This document shows positions 1 to 5,062 of a stretch of DNA of 5,062 nt, in pieces. A program made the position numbers and the translations under genes. Origin of the DNA: Anaerolineaceae bacterium (lineage in GTDB: Bacteria; Planctomycetota; Phycisphaerae; FEN-1346; JAACEH01); assembly GCA_011682595.1 (NCBI GenBank), contig JAACEH010000266.1, positions 1 to 5,062 on the forward strand. Direction: 5' to 3'. Position 1 is the first letter of the stretch. The number at the start of each line of letters is the position of its first letter. The notes beneath the pieces were generated by a model. It was not told the origin of the DNA. It was given only the letters and a program-made list of their open reading frames with translations, and did not search any database.

Positions 1-963
1 GGCGCCGCGTTCGGCTATCTGCATGGCGTCGGGCTCGCGGCGACCTTCGTCCCGTCTGCCGCGACCTCCACCACCACGACCGCCACGTCCACCACCGGGG
101 CCGCCGCGTCCACCTGGGCCGCCAGGGCCACCGCGTCCAGTGCGGCCACCGCCTCGGCGGCCGCGCGGGCGGCGGTCCGTGGACTTCTCCTGTGGGGCGA
201 CTTCCTGCAAACGTTCCGCCGTCATGGGCCGGGCGGCGCGGTTGGCCAGCCCCTCGATCACGGCGTCGGTCACGGTCTTGACGACCAGTTCGATTCCTCT
301 CATGGCGTCGTCGTTGCCGGGAATGACGATATCGACCTCGTCCGGATCGCTGTCGGTGTCCATCAGGGCGACCGTCGGAATGTTGAGCCGCTGGGCCTCC
401 TTGATGGCGATGGTCTCGCGCCGCGGGTCGACCACGAACAGTGCCCCGGGCAGGCGGTTCATGGCCCGCACGCCGTTGAGGTTGCGGCCGATCTTGCGCA
501 TCTCGCGGTGGATCTTGGAGATCATCTTTTTGGAGTAGGAATTGATCTCGCCGCTCTTTTCGAGGGCCTCGAGTTGTTCGAGGTATTTCAGCCGCTCGCG
601 GATCGTCCGGAAGTTGGTCAGCATGCCGCCCAGCCAGCGTTCGCTGACAAACGGCATATTGGCCCGGGCGGCCTCCTCGGCGACGGCCGCTTTGGCCTGC
701 CGCTTGGTGGCCACAAAGAGCACGTCTTTGCCCTCGCCCACGACCTGGGTCAGAAACTTCCTGGCCCGGATCAGGCCCTTGACCGTCTCCTTGACGTCGA
801 TGATGTGGATCAGGTTCCGTTTGCCGTAGATGTACGGCTTCATCTTGGGGTTCCAGCGGGAGACTCGATGTCCGAAGTGAATTCCCGCGTCGATCAGTTC
901 GCGCACACTAATGGCTGGCAAAATATACCTCCCGTGGTGCCGGGTCCGCTTCGCACCGGCCAT
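1..963 (-). CDS. rpsB: 30S ribosomal protein S2 (3' end beyond the left edge)
   Basis: S2 is a small-subunit ribosomal protein that binds late at the head-body junction of the 30S particle, near S1. The minus strand is open for 321 codons from ATG at 963 to the window edge, with no stop yet. Family signatures are clear: an N-terminal ELIDAGIHFGHRVSRWNPKM stretch, then IYGKRNLIHIIDV, FVATKRQAK, RWLGGMLTNF, LFVVDPRRE, IPTVALMDTDSDPD and VIPGNDDAMR. The start is fixed by an AAGGGA ribosome binding site (970-975) six bases before the ATG. The S2 fold ends near residue 240, about the full length of E. coli S2. It is followed by a linker and a Gly/Arg-rich tail (residues about 262-304, five RGG motifs, 33 of 40 residues Gly or Arg in 262-301), then a charged segment to the edge. 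The identity is certain; the role of the tail is unknown. tsf often follows rpsB, but the sequence ends before it could be seen. Confidence 0.97.
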   Translation of the reverse strand, partial: MAGAKRTRHHGRYILPAISVRELIDAGIHFGHRVSRWNPKMKPYIYGKRNLIHIIDVKETVKGLIRARKFLTQVVGEGKDVLFVATKRQAKAAVAEEAARANMPFVSERWLGGMLTNFRTIRERLKYLEQLEALEKSGEINSYSKKMISKIHREMRKIGRNLNGVRAMNRLPGALFVVDPRRETIAIKEAQRLNIPTVALMDTDSDPDEVDIVIPGNDDAMRGIELVVKTVTDAVIEGLANRAARPMTAERLQEVAPQEKSTDRRPRGRRGGGRTGRGGPGGPGGRGGPGGGRGGRGGGGRGRRDEGRREPDAMQIAERGA

Positions 964-1069
964 GGTGGATCCCTTTTGGGTACCGACTCGCCATAAAAGT
1001 GAGTCCGGCGAGCAGGGTTTCCGGCCAACGGAGCAGACGGTTAAGAAACCAGACTTCTGCAACTTCCGA
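964..1069 (-). promoter_or_regulatory. structured 5' leader of rpsB with ribosome binding site
   Basis: The leader holds two readable hairpins. The promoter-distal one pairs CCGACTC (983-989) with GAGTC-GG (1001-1008, one bulged base) around an 11-nt A/T-rich loop, and ends just before the ribosome binding site. The upstream one pairs 1033-1037 with 1056-1060 and GGTT (1039-1042) with AACC (1047-1050). The ribosome binding site AAGGGA (970-975) sits six bases before the ATG, inside a small CCC/GGG palindrome at 971-980. S2 represses its own mRNA through the leader in gamma-proteobacteria, so an autoregulatory role is possible here, but no known motif was recognised. Confidence 0.45.
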
Positions 1070-1075
1070 GAGGGC

Positions 1076-1104
1076 ATGATAGCCAAGTCGCCCCGGCTTG
1101 TCAA
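1076..1104 (-). promoter_or_regulatory. rpsB promoter, sigma-70 type
   Basis: Read on the minus strand, a perfect -35 hexamer TTGACA (1099-1104) and a -10 hexamer TATCAT (1076-1081, 5 of 6 to consensus) are separated by exactly 17 bases. Transcription would start near 1069, giving a leader of roughly 106 nt before the rpsB ATG. The strength of the match fits a highly expressed ribosomal protein gene. Confidence 0.8.
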
Positions 1105-1174
1105 GTCCGGATTGCTCCTGGCCGGCCGGGACCGCCGGTGTCGTATTTATTCATGACCCTCGGCGGGGTGAAGC

Positions 1175-1204
1175 TTGATTATCAGCCGTAAGTCGGTGTA
1201 GAAT
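1175..1204 (+). promoter_or_regulatory. candidate promoter of the rhomboid gene
   Basis: TTGATT (1175-1180) and TAGAAT (1199-1204) form -35 and -10 hexamers with an 18-base spacer. The predicted start near 1211 gives a leader of about 75 nt. It is divergent from the rpsB promoter, whose -35 box lies about 70 bp away. The match is good but was judged by eye only. Confidence 0.5.
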
Positions 1205-1284
1205 GCGTACTTCGTGCCGGCTCCGGGCGATGGTCGCGGGCTGTGGCGATGAGGTTTGTGTTGCTGGAAGGACTCGATCAAGCG

Positions 1285-2260
1285 ATGGCATGGCATCCCA
1301 CATGGAACCAGGAACCGCCGGGGCAGGGCCGCTACCAGTACGTTCGCGTCCGCTGGAGCGGCCAGCGGGGCGGCATGGGCCAGGCCACCAAGTGGTTGCT
1401 GATCGCCAACATAGCTGTTTTCGTTCTTGTCTTTTTTTTCAGACAGTTCTGGATGTTCGATGTCGGGGCCCTTACGGCCCGAGAGACGCTTCGCCATTTT
1501 CAACTCTGGCGTCTGGTGACCTACCAGTTCTTGCACGGCGGGATGACTCACATTCTTTTCAACATGTTTGTCCTGTGGATGTTCGGCCGCGTGGTCGAAA
1601 TGCAATTCGGCACGCGGCGCTTCCTGTGGATTTACATCCTGAGCGGCATCGCCGGGGGCGTCTGCGAGATCGCGGTCAACTACCTTGTCTCGTTGCGCGG
1701 CGGCGCCTACGCGGGGTTTGACATGAAGCCCATTGTCGGGGCCAGCGCCGCCGTGGCGGGCATTGTCGTGGCCTACGCCATGCTGAACCCGAACTCGACG
1801 ATTTACATAATGTTCGTCCTTCCCGTCAAGGCCAAGTGGGCGGCAATAGGGTATGCGGTTATTACTTCCTGGTTTGCCTTGCAGGGATTTCTTGCCGGCT
1901 ACCACGGGGCCCTCGGTTGCCCACGCAGCCCACCTGGGTGGCATGGTCTATGCCTTTCTCTGGTACAGGTCGGGAGCGCAGGTCCCGACGGGCATCTGGC
2001 AGCGCATGAAACAGGTTCTTGGCGGAGGCGGGCGAAGTAGACGTCACGACGCGGGTGCCTCACGGCATCATCCGGTAACCGGCAGCAGCACCTATAGCGC
2101 CGAGGACCTGGCCGACGAGCGGCGGCTGGACGACATCCTTCGCAGGCTGCATGAGGAGGGGTTGGATTCGCTCTCGGACCGGGAGCGCAAGTTCCTGCGC
2201 AAGATGAGCGAAAAGAAGCGCGACGACATCGATTTCGACAACCGCTATCGCCGCCAGTAA
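1285..2260 (+). pseudogene. rhomboid-family intramembrane serine protease, reading frame broken by one base
   Basis: Rhomboids cleave substrates inside the membrane with a Ser-His dyad. The first frame runs to a stop at 2038-2040 but matches the family only to residue 208 (codon 1906-1908). Skipping one base there (G1909) continues the family sequence in the next frame to TAA at 2258-2260, for 324 residues. Landmarks counted from 1285: TM1 about 37-53; HGGMTHILFNM with His84, His89 and Asn93; GASAAVAGI with catalytic Ser154; then, after the break, VAHAAHLGG with catalytic His216. The C-terminal end (SAEDLADERRLDDIL... GLDSLSDRERKFL) resembles the short acidic domain found on many bacterial rhomboids (DUF6576-like, from memory). 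The ATG at 1285 is chosen for the GGAAGGA at 1266-1272; GTG 1243 and ATG 1249 are in-frame alternatives. Without frame correction the product keeps the serine but loses the histidine. Sequencing error, a real mutation and programmed +1 shifting all remain possible. Confidence 0.85.
1906..1912 (+). other. frameshift site in the rhomboid gene (GGGGCCC)
   Basis: The frame holding the catalytic serine ends its family match at GGG 1906-1908, and the frame holding the histidine resumes at CCC 1910-1912. One extra base in the GGGG run (1906-1909) explains the switch; with three Gs the local peptide reads GYHGPSVAHAAHLGG, as expected for a rhomboid TM5-TM6 junction. The exact base could be any within the run, or a few bases on either side. 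Confidence 0.7.
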
Positions 2261-2278
2261 GGCCCTGGCCGCCTTTTT
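2253..2278 (+). terminator. weak candidate terminator after the rhomboid gene
   Basis: GCCAG (2253-2257) can pair with CTGGC (2265-2269) across a 7-nt loop that contains the stop codon, and a TTTTT run lies at 2274-2278. The stem is only 5 bp and four bases separate it from the T run, so it would be inefficient at best. Confidence 0.25.
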
Positions 2279-2280
2279 GC

Positions 2281-2309
2281 TTGTCCGGCCGGTTGGCTCC
2301 CGCTATTCT
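2281..2309 (+). promoter_or_regulatory. candidate promoter of the thrC-dapB operon
   Basis: TTGTCC (2281-2286) and TATTCT (2304-2309) are spaced by 17 bases, each matching 4 of 6 consensus positions. The start would be near 2316, giving a leader of about 40 nt with no room for an attenuator. No operator-like dyad was noticed. Read-through from the rhomboid gene is an alternative. Confidence 0.4.
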
Positions 2310-2336
2310 GATTCGGCCTGTATATCCCGCAACAGC

Positions 2337-2346
2337 AGGAGAGGAG
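2337..2346 (+). promoter_or_regulatory. thrC ribosome binding site
   Basis: The purine run AGGAGAGGAG ends ten bases before the ATG at 2357. It contains two overlapping Shine-Dalgarno cores and supports that ATG as the start. Confidence 0.65.
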
Positions 2347-2356
2347 CGTTCAAGCC

Positions 2357-3745
2357 ATGGGCGAAGTGGCCTACCAGAAATGTATCGGATACGCTTGCGG
2401 GGCGGAGTTCTCGGTCCGGGAGTCCTACTTCGCCTGTCCCGAGTGCGGCGACCTGCTGGACGTTCGTTATCGCTGGGAGCAAAGCGACGCCCCCAAGAGC
2501 CTGGACTGGTTTGAGCAGCGATGGGGCGAGCGGAGCGATCCCCTGTCGTTCAGCGGTGTCTGGCGGTTCCGCGAGTTGCTGCCCTTTGCCGACCCGGGGA
2601 ACATCATCACCCTGGGCGAAGGGCAGACCATCCTGCAGAGAGCCGACCGGGTGGCCGAGTACGCCAAGGTCCGGCCGGGCCGCTTCCACCTGCAGTACGA
2701 GGGGCTCAACCCCAGCGGCTCGTTCAAGGATAACGGCATGACGGCCGCCTTCACCCACGCCAAACTCGTGGGCGCGCATCGGGCGGCCTGTGCCTCGACC
2801 GGCAACACCAGCGCCAGCATGGCCCTCTATGCCGCCATTAACCCGAGCATCCGCGGACTGGTCTTCATCGGCAGCGGCAAGATCGCCTACGGCAAGCTGG
2901 CCCAGGCCCTGGACTACGGCGTCCAGACGCTGCAATTGCTGGGCGACTTCGACGCCTGCATGGCCCGCGTGCAGGAGGTGGCCCGCCGCTTCGGCATCTA
3001 CCTGATGAACAGCCTGAACCCGTTCCGCCTGGAAGGGCAGAAGGCCATCATGTTCCGCGTGCTGGAGGCCTTGCGGTGGGAAGTGCCCGACTGGATCGTC
3101 GTCCCGGGCGGCAACCTCGGCAACTCCAGCGCCTTCGGCAAGGCCTTCGACGAATTGCTCGAGTTGGGGCTCATAAAGAAGCCGCCGCGAATCGCGGTCA
3201 TCAATGCCGCCGGGGCCGACACGCTGTATCGGATCGTCAACGAGGAAGGGCTGAAGTGGAACGGCGGCCGGACCGACGACGAGGCGATCCGAGCCTTTTA
3301 CAAGCAGATGGACGCCGAGGGCCGACGGGCCAGAACCAAGGCCAGCGCCATCGAGATCAACCGGCCGGTCAACCTGAAGAAGTGCCTGCGGGCCCTGGAG
3401 ACGACCGGCGGCGTGGTCGAGAAGGTGACCGACCAGGAGATTCTCGACGCCAAGGCCCAGGTGGGTCGCGGCGGGCTGGGCTGCGAGCCGGCCAGTGCCG
3501 CCAGTGTGGCCGGGACGCGGAAACTGGTGGAAAAGGGCGTGATTGACCCGCGAGAGCGAGTGGTCTGCATCCTGACCGGCCATGCCCTGAAAGACCCGAA
3601 CATTACTATCGATTACCACACCAAGGACGACCAGGAGTTGCAGGGCCTGTACCGCGATTACCACATCGAGCGGGCCAGCTTCGCCAACCCACCGACGGTG
3701 GTCGAGGACAACATGGAGGCCATCGTCAAGGCGATTGAGGAGTAG
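2357..3745 (+). CDS. thrC: threonine synthase, PLP-dependent, with N-terminal zinc-ribbon-like Cys motif
   Basis: The enzyme converts O-phospho-L-homoserine and water to L-threonine and phosphate, the last step of threonine synthesis, in the cytoplasm. The product is 462 residues. An N-terminal four-cysteine knuckle (Cys9, Cys14, Cys27, Cys30 in CIGYACG and CPECG) resembles a zinc ribbon seen on many threonine synthases of this type. The fold-type II PLP core follows: LGEGQT (86-91), [10 protein letters not shown] with the Schiff-base lysine Lys124, STGNTSAS (147-154), the phosphate-cradling PGGNLGNS loop (250-257), GCEPASAAS (375-383) and TGHALKDP (407-414) near the C-terminus. The ATG is supported by a strong purine-rich ribosome binding site and by the cysteine motif beginning at residue 9. 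The stop lies 5 nt before dapB, so the two are probably one transcript. No damage is seen. Related PLP enzymes (threonine dehydratase, cysteate synthase) are less likely given the N-terminal motif and the overall length. Confidence 0.95.
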   Translation: MGEVAYQKCIGYACGAEFSVRESYFACPECGDLLDVRYRWEQSDAPKSLDWFEQRWGERSDPLSFSGVWRFRELLPFADPGNIITLGEGQTILQRADRVAEYAKVRPGRFHLQYEGLNPSGSFKDNGMTAAFTHAKLVGAHRAACASTGNTSASMALYAAINPSIRGLVFIGSGKIAYGKLAQALDYGVQTLQLLGDFDACMARVQEVARRFGIYLMNSLNPFRLEGQKAIMFRVLEALRWEVPDWIVVPGGNLGNSSAFGKAFDELLELGLIKKPPRIAVINAAGADTLYRIVNEEGLKWNGGRTDDEAIRAFYKQMDAEGRRARTKASAIEINRPVNLKKCLRALETTGGVVEKVTDQEILDAKAQVGRGGLGCEPASAASVAGTRKLVEKGVIDPRERVVCILTGHALKDPNITIDYHTKDDQELQGLYRDYHIERASFANPPTVVEDNMEAIVKAIEE

Positions 3746-3750
3746 CTCCA

Positions 3751-4557
3751 GTGGCAGGAAAAACGATTGCGCGAATCGCCGTCAACGGGGCTGCCGGGCG
3801 GATGGGCCGGCGGCTGGTCGCCCTGTGCCGCGAGACCGAGGGGCTCCGCTTGGCAGCCGCGCTGGAGACCGCGGGCAATGAATGCCTCGGCGCCGACGCC
3901 GGGGAGTTGGCCGGGATCGGTGCGCTGGGAGTCAAGCTCACCGACGCGCTGCCGGCCTCCGGCGTTGACGTGCTGGTCGATTTCAGCCTGCCGGCGGGAA
4001 CGAGAGTCCGCCTGGGCCAGTGTGCCGCAGCCGGTGTGGCCATGGTCATCGGGACGACGGGGCTGGACGACCAGGTGCAGTCGCTGATCGCCGAAGCGGC
4101 CGAAAAGATCGCGATTGTTCAGGCCCCGAACATGAGCGTAGGCATTAACGTTCTGCTGAAGACAGCCGCCGAGTTGGCCACCGCGCTGGGCCCGGCTTAC
4201 GACATCGAGATCGTCGAGTCGCACCACCGTTTCAAGAAGGACGCCCCCAGCGGGACGGCCCTGGCCCTGGCCCGGTCGATCGCCGATGCGACGGGCCGCG
4301 ACCTGGGCAAGACGGCCCGCTACGGCCGCCGGGGCGAAAGCCTGAGGACCGAGGGCGAGATCGGCATCCACTCGATCCGGGCCGGCGACATTGTCGGCGA
4401 GCATACGATTCTTTACGGCGCCCCGGGCGAGCGGGTGGAGTTGCGGCACGTCGCCTCGACGCGCGACACCTTCGTCCACGGCGCCCTGAGGGCCGCCGCG
4501 TGGGTAACCGGGCGACCGGCCGGCCTCTACTCGATGCAGGACGTGTTGGGTCTTTGA
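3751..4557 (+). CDS. dapB: 4-hydroxy-tetrahydrodipicolinate reductase
   Basis: DapB reduces 4-hydroxy-tetrahydrodipicolinate with NAD(P)H in the path to meso-diaminopimelate (cell wall) and lysine. The 268-residue product is of normal family length. Visible motifs: the nucleotide-binding GAAGRMG loop (13-19), VDVLVDFSLP (72-81), GTTG (101-104), APNMSVGIN (125-133), the signature ESHHRFKKDAPSGTA (156-170) with catalytic His159 and substrate-binding Lys163 at the same numbers as in E. coli, IRAGDIVGEH (209-218), and a C-terminal GLYSMQDVLGL. The start is GTG at 3751, preceded by GAGGAG (3737-3742) inside the end of thrC at an 8-base spacing, which suggests translational coupling. The last eight codons plus stop are echoed in a second, diverged copy about 110 bp downstream, so the 3' end has a history of duplication or replacement. 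Confidence 0.96.
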   Translation: MAGKTIARIAVNGAAGRMGRRLVALCRETEGLRLAAALETAGNECLGADAGELAGIGALGVKLTDALPASGVDVLVDFSLPAGTRVRLGQCAAAGVAMVIGTTGLDDQVQSLIAEAAEKIAIVQAPNMSVGINVLLKTAAELATALGPAYDIEIVESHHRFKKDAPSGTALALARSIADATGRDLGKTARYGRRGESLRTEGEIGIHSIRAGDIVGEHTILYGAPGERVELRHVASTRDTFVHGALRAAAWVTGRPAGLYSMQDVLGL

Positions 4558-4565
4558 CGGTTGAG
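4530..4565 (+). repeat. dapB tail repeat, copy 1 (in the gene)
   Basis: This 36-nt segment covers the last dapB codons (SMQDVLGL), the TGA and eight bases beyond. It aligns without gaps to 4643-4678 with 29 of 36 identities, including an unbroken run of 15 bases at the left end. Confidence 0.85.
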
Positions 4566-4571
4566 CAGACA

Positions 4572-4638
4572 GTAGGGTGGCTGCTTGCAGCCACGCGGTC
4601 TATTCTCACAATCGGCGGCTGCGCTTCAGCCGCCCTAC
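4572..4638 (+). repeat. BIME-like element 1: two inverted REP-like hairpins with GTAG feet
   Basis: The element starts GTAGGG (4572-4577) and ends CCCTAC (4633-4638). The left hairpin pairs GTGGCTGC (4577-4584) with GCAGCCAC (4587-4594). The right hairpin pairs GGCGGCTG (4614-4621) with CAGCCGCC (4627-4634) around CGCTT. Read from the opposite strand, the right half is also GTAGGG plus CGGCTG, so both halves follow the pattern GTAGGGYGGCTG, loop, CAGCCRC, with the T-A pair of one replaced by C-G in the other. A GTAG-type foot before a hairpin is the hallmark of REP sequences mobilised by RAYT (TnpA-REP) proteins. No such gene lies in the window. Confidence 0.75.
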
Positions 4639-4642
4639 GTGG

Positions 4643-4678
4643 CTCGATGCAGGACGTCCTGGGGCTATGATAATTGAG
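4643..4678 (+). repeat. dapB tail repeat, copy 2 (remnant)
   Basis: This copy lies between the two hairpin elements. In its own frame it still encodes SMQDVLGL followed by TGA (4644-4670), in a different frame from dapB and with no dapB-like sequence upstream of it. It differs from the gene at seven positions, four of them in codons (GTG/GTC, TTG/CTG, GGT/GGG, CTT/CTA), all synonymous. It is taken as a remnant of a related dapB 3' end. Confidence 0.8.
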
Positions 4679-4680
4679 TT

Positions 4681-4761
4681 GGGTGCCACGGTCTGCGCAG
4701 TTTGCAGCCGTGCAGGCATAGGTCGGGAAACACTGCTGCACACGGCGCAGCAGTGGCACCC
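4681..4761 (+). repeat. BIME-like element 2: GGGTGCCAC inverted pair with two hairpins
   Basis: The 81-bp element is bounded by GGGTGCCAC (4681-4689) and its exact inverse GTGGCACCC (4753-4761). The left hairpin pairs CACGG-CTGC (4687-4696, T4692 bulged) with GCAGCCGTG (4704-4712). The right pairs CACTGCTGC (4731-4739) with GCAGCAGTG (4747-4755) around a 7-nt loop. Each half, read inwards, is GGGTGC followed by a CAC...GTG hairpin, the same head-to-head plan as element 1 but a different sequence family. From memory, GGGTGCCACTGCTG-type repeats are frequent in planctomycete genomes. Confidence 0.75.
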
Positions 4762-4791
4762 TGCTATGAGACTGTTTGGCAATCGCTTCGA

Positions 4792-4876
4792 GCGCGGGTG
4801 GCGGAACTGGCAGACGCGCAGGATTTAGGTTCCTGTGGGGAAACCCGTGGGGGTTCAAGTCCCTCCCCGCGCACCA
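4792..4876 (+). tRNA. tRNA-Leu, anticodon UAG
   Basis: A complete class II tRNA is readable. The acceptor stem GCGCGGG (4792-4798) pairs with CCCGCGC (4866-4872), followed by discriminator A4873 and an encoded CCA (4874-4876). The D stem is GCG/CGC (4801-4803 with 4815-4817). The anticodon stem CAGGA/TCCTG (4819-4823 with 4831-4835) closes the loop TTTAGGT, giving anticodon TAG (4826-4828), which reads CUA and probably other CUN codons. The long variable arm (4836-4848) has a GGG/CCC stem around AAA, as expected for leucine. The T stem (4849-4853 with 4861-4865) closes the loop TTCAAGT. No intron is present. No convincing promoter of its own was found in the 30 bp upstream, so it may be transcribed from further upstream. 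Confidence 0.96.
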
Positions 4877-4888
4877 AATAACAGACTG

Positions 4889-4920
4889 ACGGCTCATCGA
4901 GCGACCGGTGAGCCGTTTTT
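4889..4920 (+). terminator. rho-independent terminator after tRNA-Leu
   Basis: ACGGCTCA (4889-4896) pairs perfectly with TGAGCCGT (4909-4916) over a 12-nt loop, followed by a run of Ts (4916-4920). It lies 12 bases after the tRNA CCA end. The hairpin also lies just past the stop of the convergent ZIP gene, but on that strand no T run follows, so it is mainly a plus-strand terminator. Confidence 0.8.
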
Positions 4921-4921
4921 C

Positions 4922-5062
4922 TCATCCCAACAGCTTGTCCATGCTCATCATGATGCAGAAGCCCACCAGCAGGCCGAAGGTGGCGATGCGCTGAAAACCG
5001 TGGGTGTGGGTCTCGGGGATAATCTCGTCGCTGATGACAAACAACATGGCCCCGGCGGCAAA
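4922..5062 (-). CDS. ZIP-family divalent metal transporter, C-terminal fragment (5' part beyond the right edge)
   Basis: The minus strand encodes 46 residues and a TGA (4922-4924), entering from the right edge in frame. The peptide contains AAGAMLFVISDEIIPETHTH, then an AT-F-G-LLVGF segment and the ending CIMMSMDKLLG. This matches the last two membrane helices of ZIP (Zrt/Irt-like, GufA-type) transporters, which move zinc or other divalent cations across the cytoplasmic membrane. TM5 carries the acidic DE..PE cluster that helps form the binuclear metal site, followed by two histidines; TM6 ends in the usual MM-LD-LG pattern. The gene converges on the tRNA and ends 2 bp from the terminator stem-loop and T run. 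Only the end is visible, so substrate and start cannot be judged. Confidence 0.85.
   Translation of the reverse strand, partial: FAAGAMLFVISDEIIPETHTHGFQRIATFGLLVGFCIMMSMDKLLG

Noticed and set aside
23..538. Plus-strand ORF of 171 codons starting with a proline-rich stretch
   Set aside because: It is the antisense of rpsB; the proline-rich part is the complement of the Gly/Arg tail codons.
1147..1944. Minus-strand ORF of 265 codons opposite the rhomboid gene
   Set aside because: No family motifs; it mirrors the rhomboid codons and has no ribosome binding site worth noting.
2303..3664. Minus-strand ORF of 453 codons opposite thrC
   Set aside because: It lies wholly antisense to a clear thrC with all active-site motifs. 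The peptide has no recognisable domain, and long antisense ORFs are expected in GC-rich genes.
3658..4479. Minus-strand ORF of 273 codons opposite dapB
   Set aside because: Shadow of dapB, with composition typical of an antisense frame and no conserved motif.
4666..4674. TATGATAAT as a -10 box for the tRNA-Leu gene
   Set aside because: The -10 match is good, but no -35 hexamer is found 16-18 bases upstream and it overlaps the dapB tail remnant; too weak to list as a promoter.
4577..4828. Plus-strand ORF ending RGWRNWQTRRI
   Set aside because: The ending is another common false translation of the 5' half of a tRNA; the rest is repeat elements.
4681..4876. tRNA-Leu as an integration site for a genomic island
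   Set aside because: There is no integrase gene and no repeated tRNA 3' end in the window; the nearby repeats are short hairpin elements, not attachment sites.
4232..4897. Minus-strand ORF whose start region contains GRDLNPHGFP
   Set aside because: This peptide is the well-known false translation of a tRNA-Leu gene on the opposite strand; the rest is antisense to dapB and the repeats.

Overview
The window is GC-rich, with tightly spaced bacterial housekeeping genes and stop-anchored, clearly conserved proteins. The S2 protein with a long Gly/Arg-rich tail, the style of the rhomboid and threonine synthase, and REP-type repeats opening with GGGTGCCAC together suggest a member of the Planctomycetota, perhaps Phycisphaerae-like. 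That placement is an inference from protein character, not a search result.

Layout. The left quarter is rpsB (30S ribosomal protein S2) on the minus strand, running off the left edge, with a near-consensus sigma-70 type promoter and a leader of about 106 nt that folds into hairpins. Divergent from it, on the plus strand, is a rhomboid-family intramembrane protease whose reading frame is broken by one base at a GGGG run; the catalytic serine lies before the break and the catalytic histidine after it. Next comes a two-gene unit, thrC (threonine synthase) and dapB (4-hydroxy-tetrahydrodipicolinate reductase), separated by 5 nt, with the dapB ribosome binding site inside the end of thrC. Both enzymes serve the aspartate family of amino acids: thrC finishes threonine, and dapB leads to diaminopimelate and lysine. 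Behind dapB lie two small inverted-repeat elements, each built as a pair of head-to-head REP-like hairpins, separated by a second, diverged copy of the dapB 3' end. A tRNA-Leu(UAG) gene with encoded CCA and a rho-independent terminator follow. The right edge holds the C-terminal end of a ZIP-family metal transporter on the minus strand.

The genes are conventional. The unusual points are the duplicated dapB tail, in which all four coding differences are synonymous, interleaved with two BIME-like elements; the RGG-rich tail of S2; and the frameshifted rhomboid. I see no defence system, prophage, CRISPR array or transposase gene in this window.
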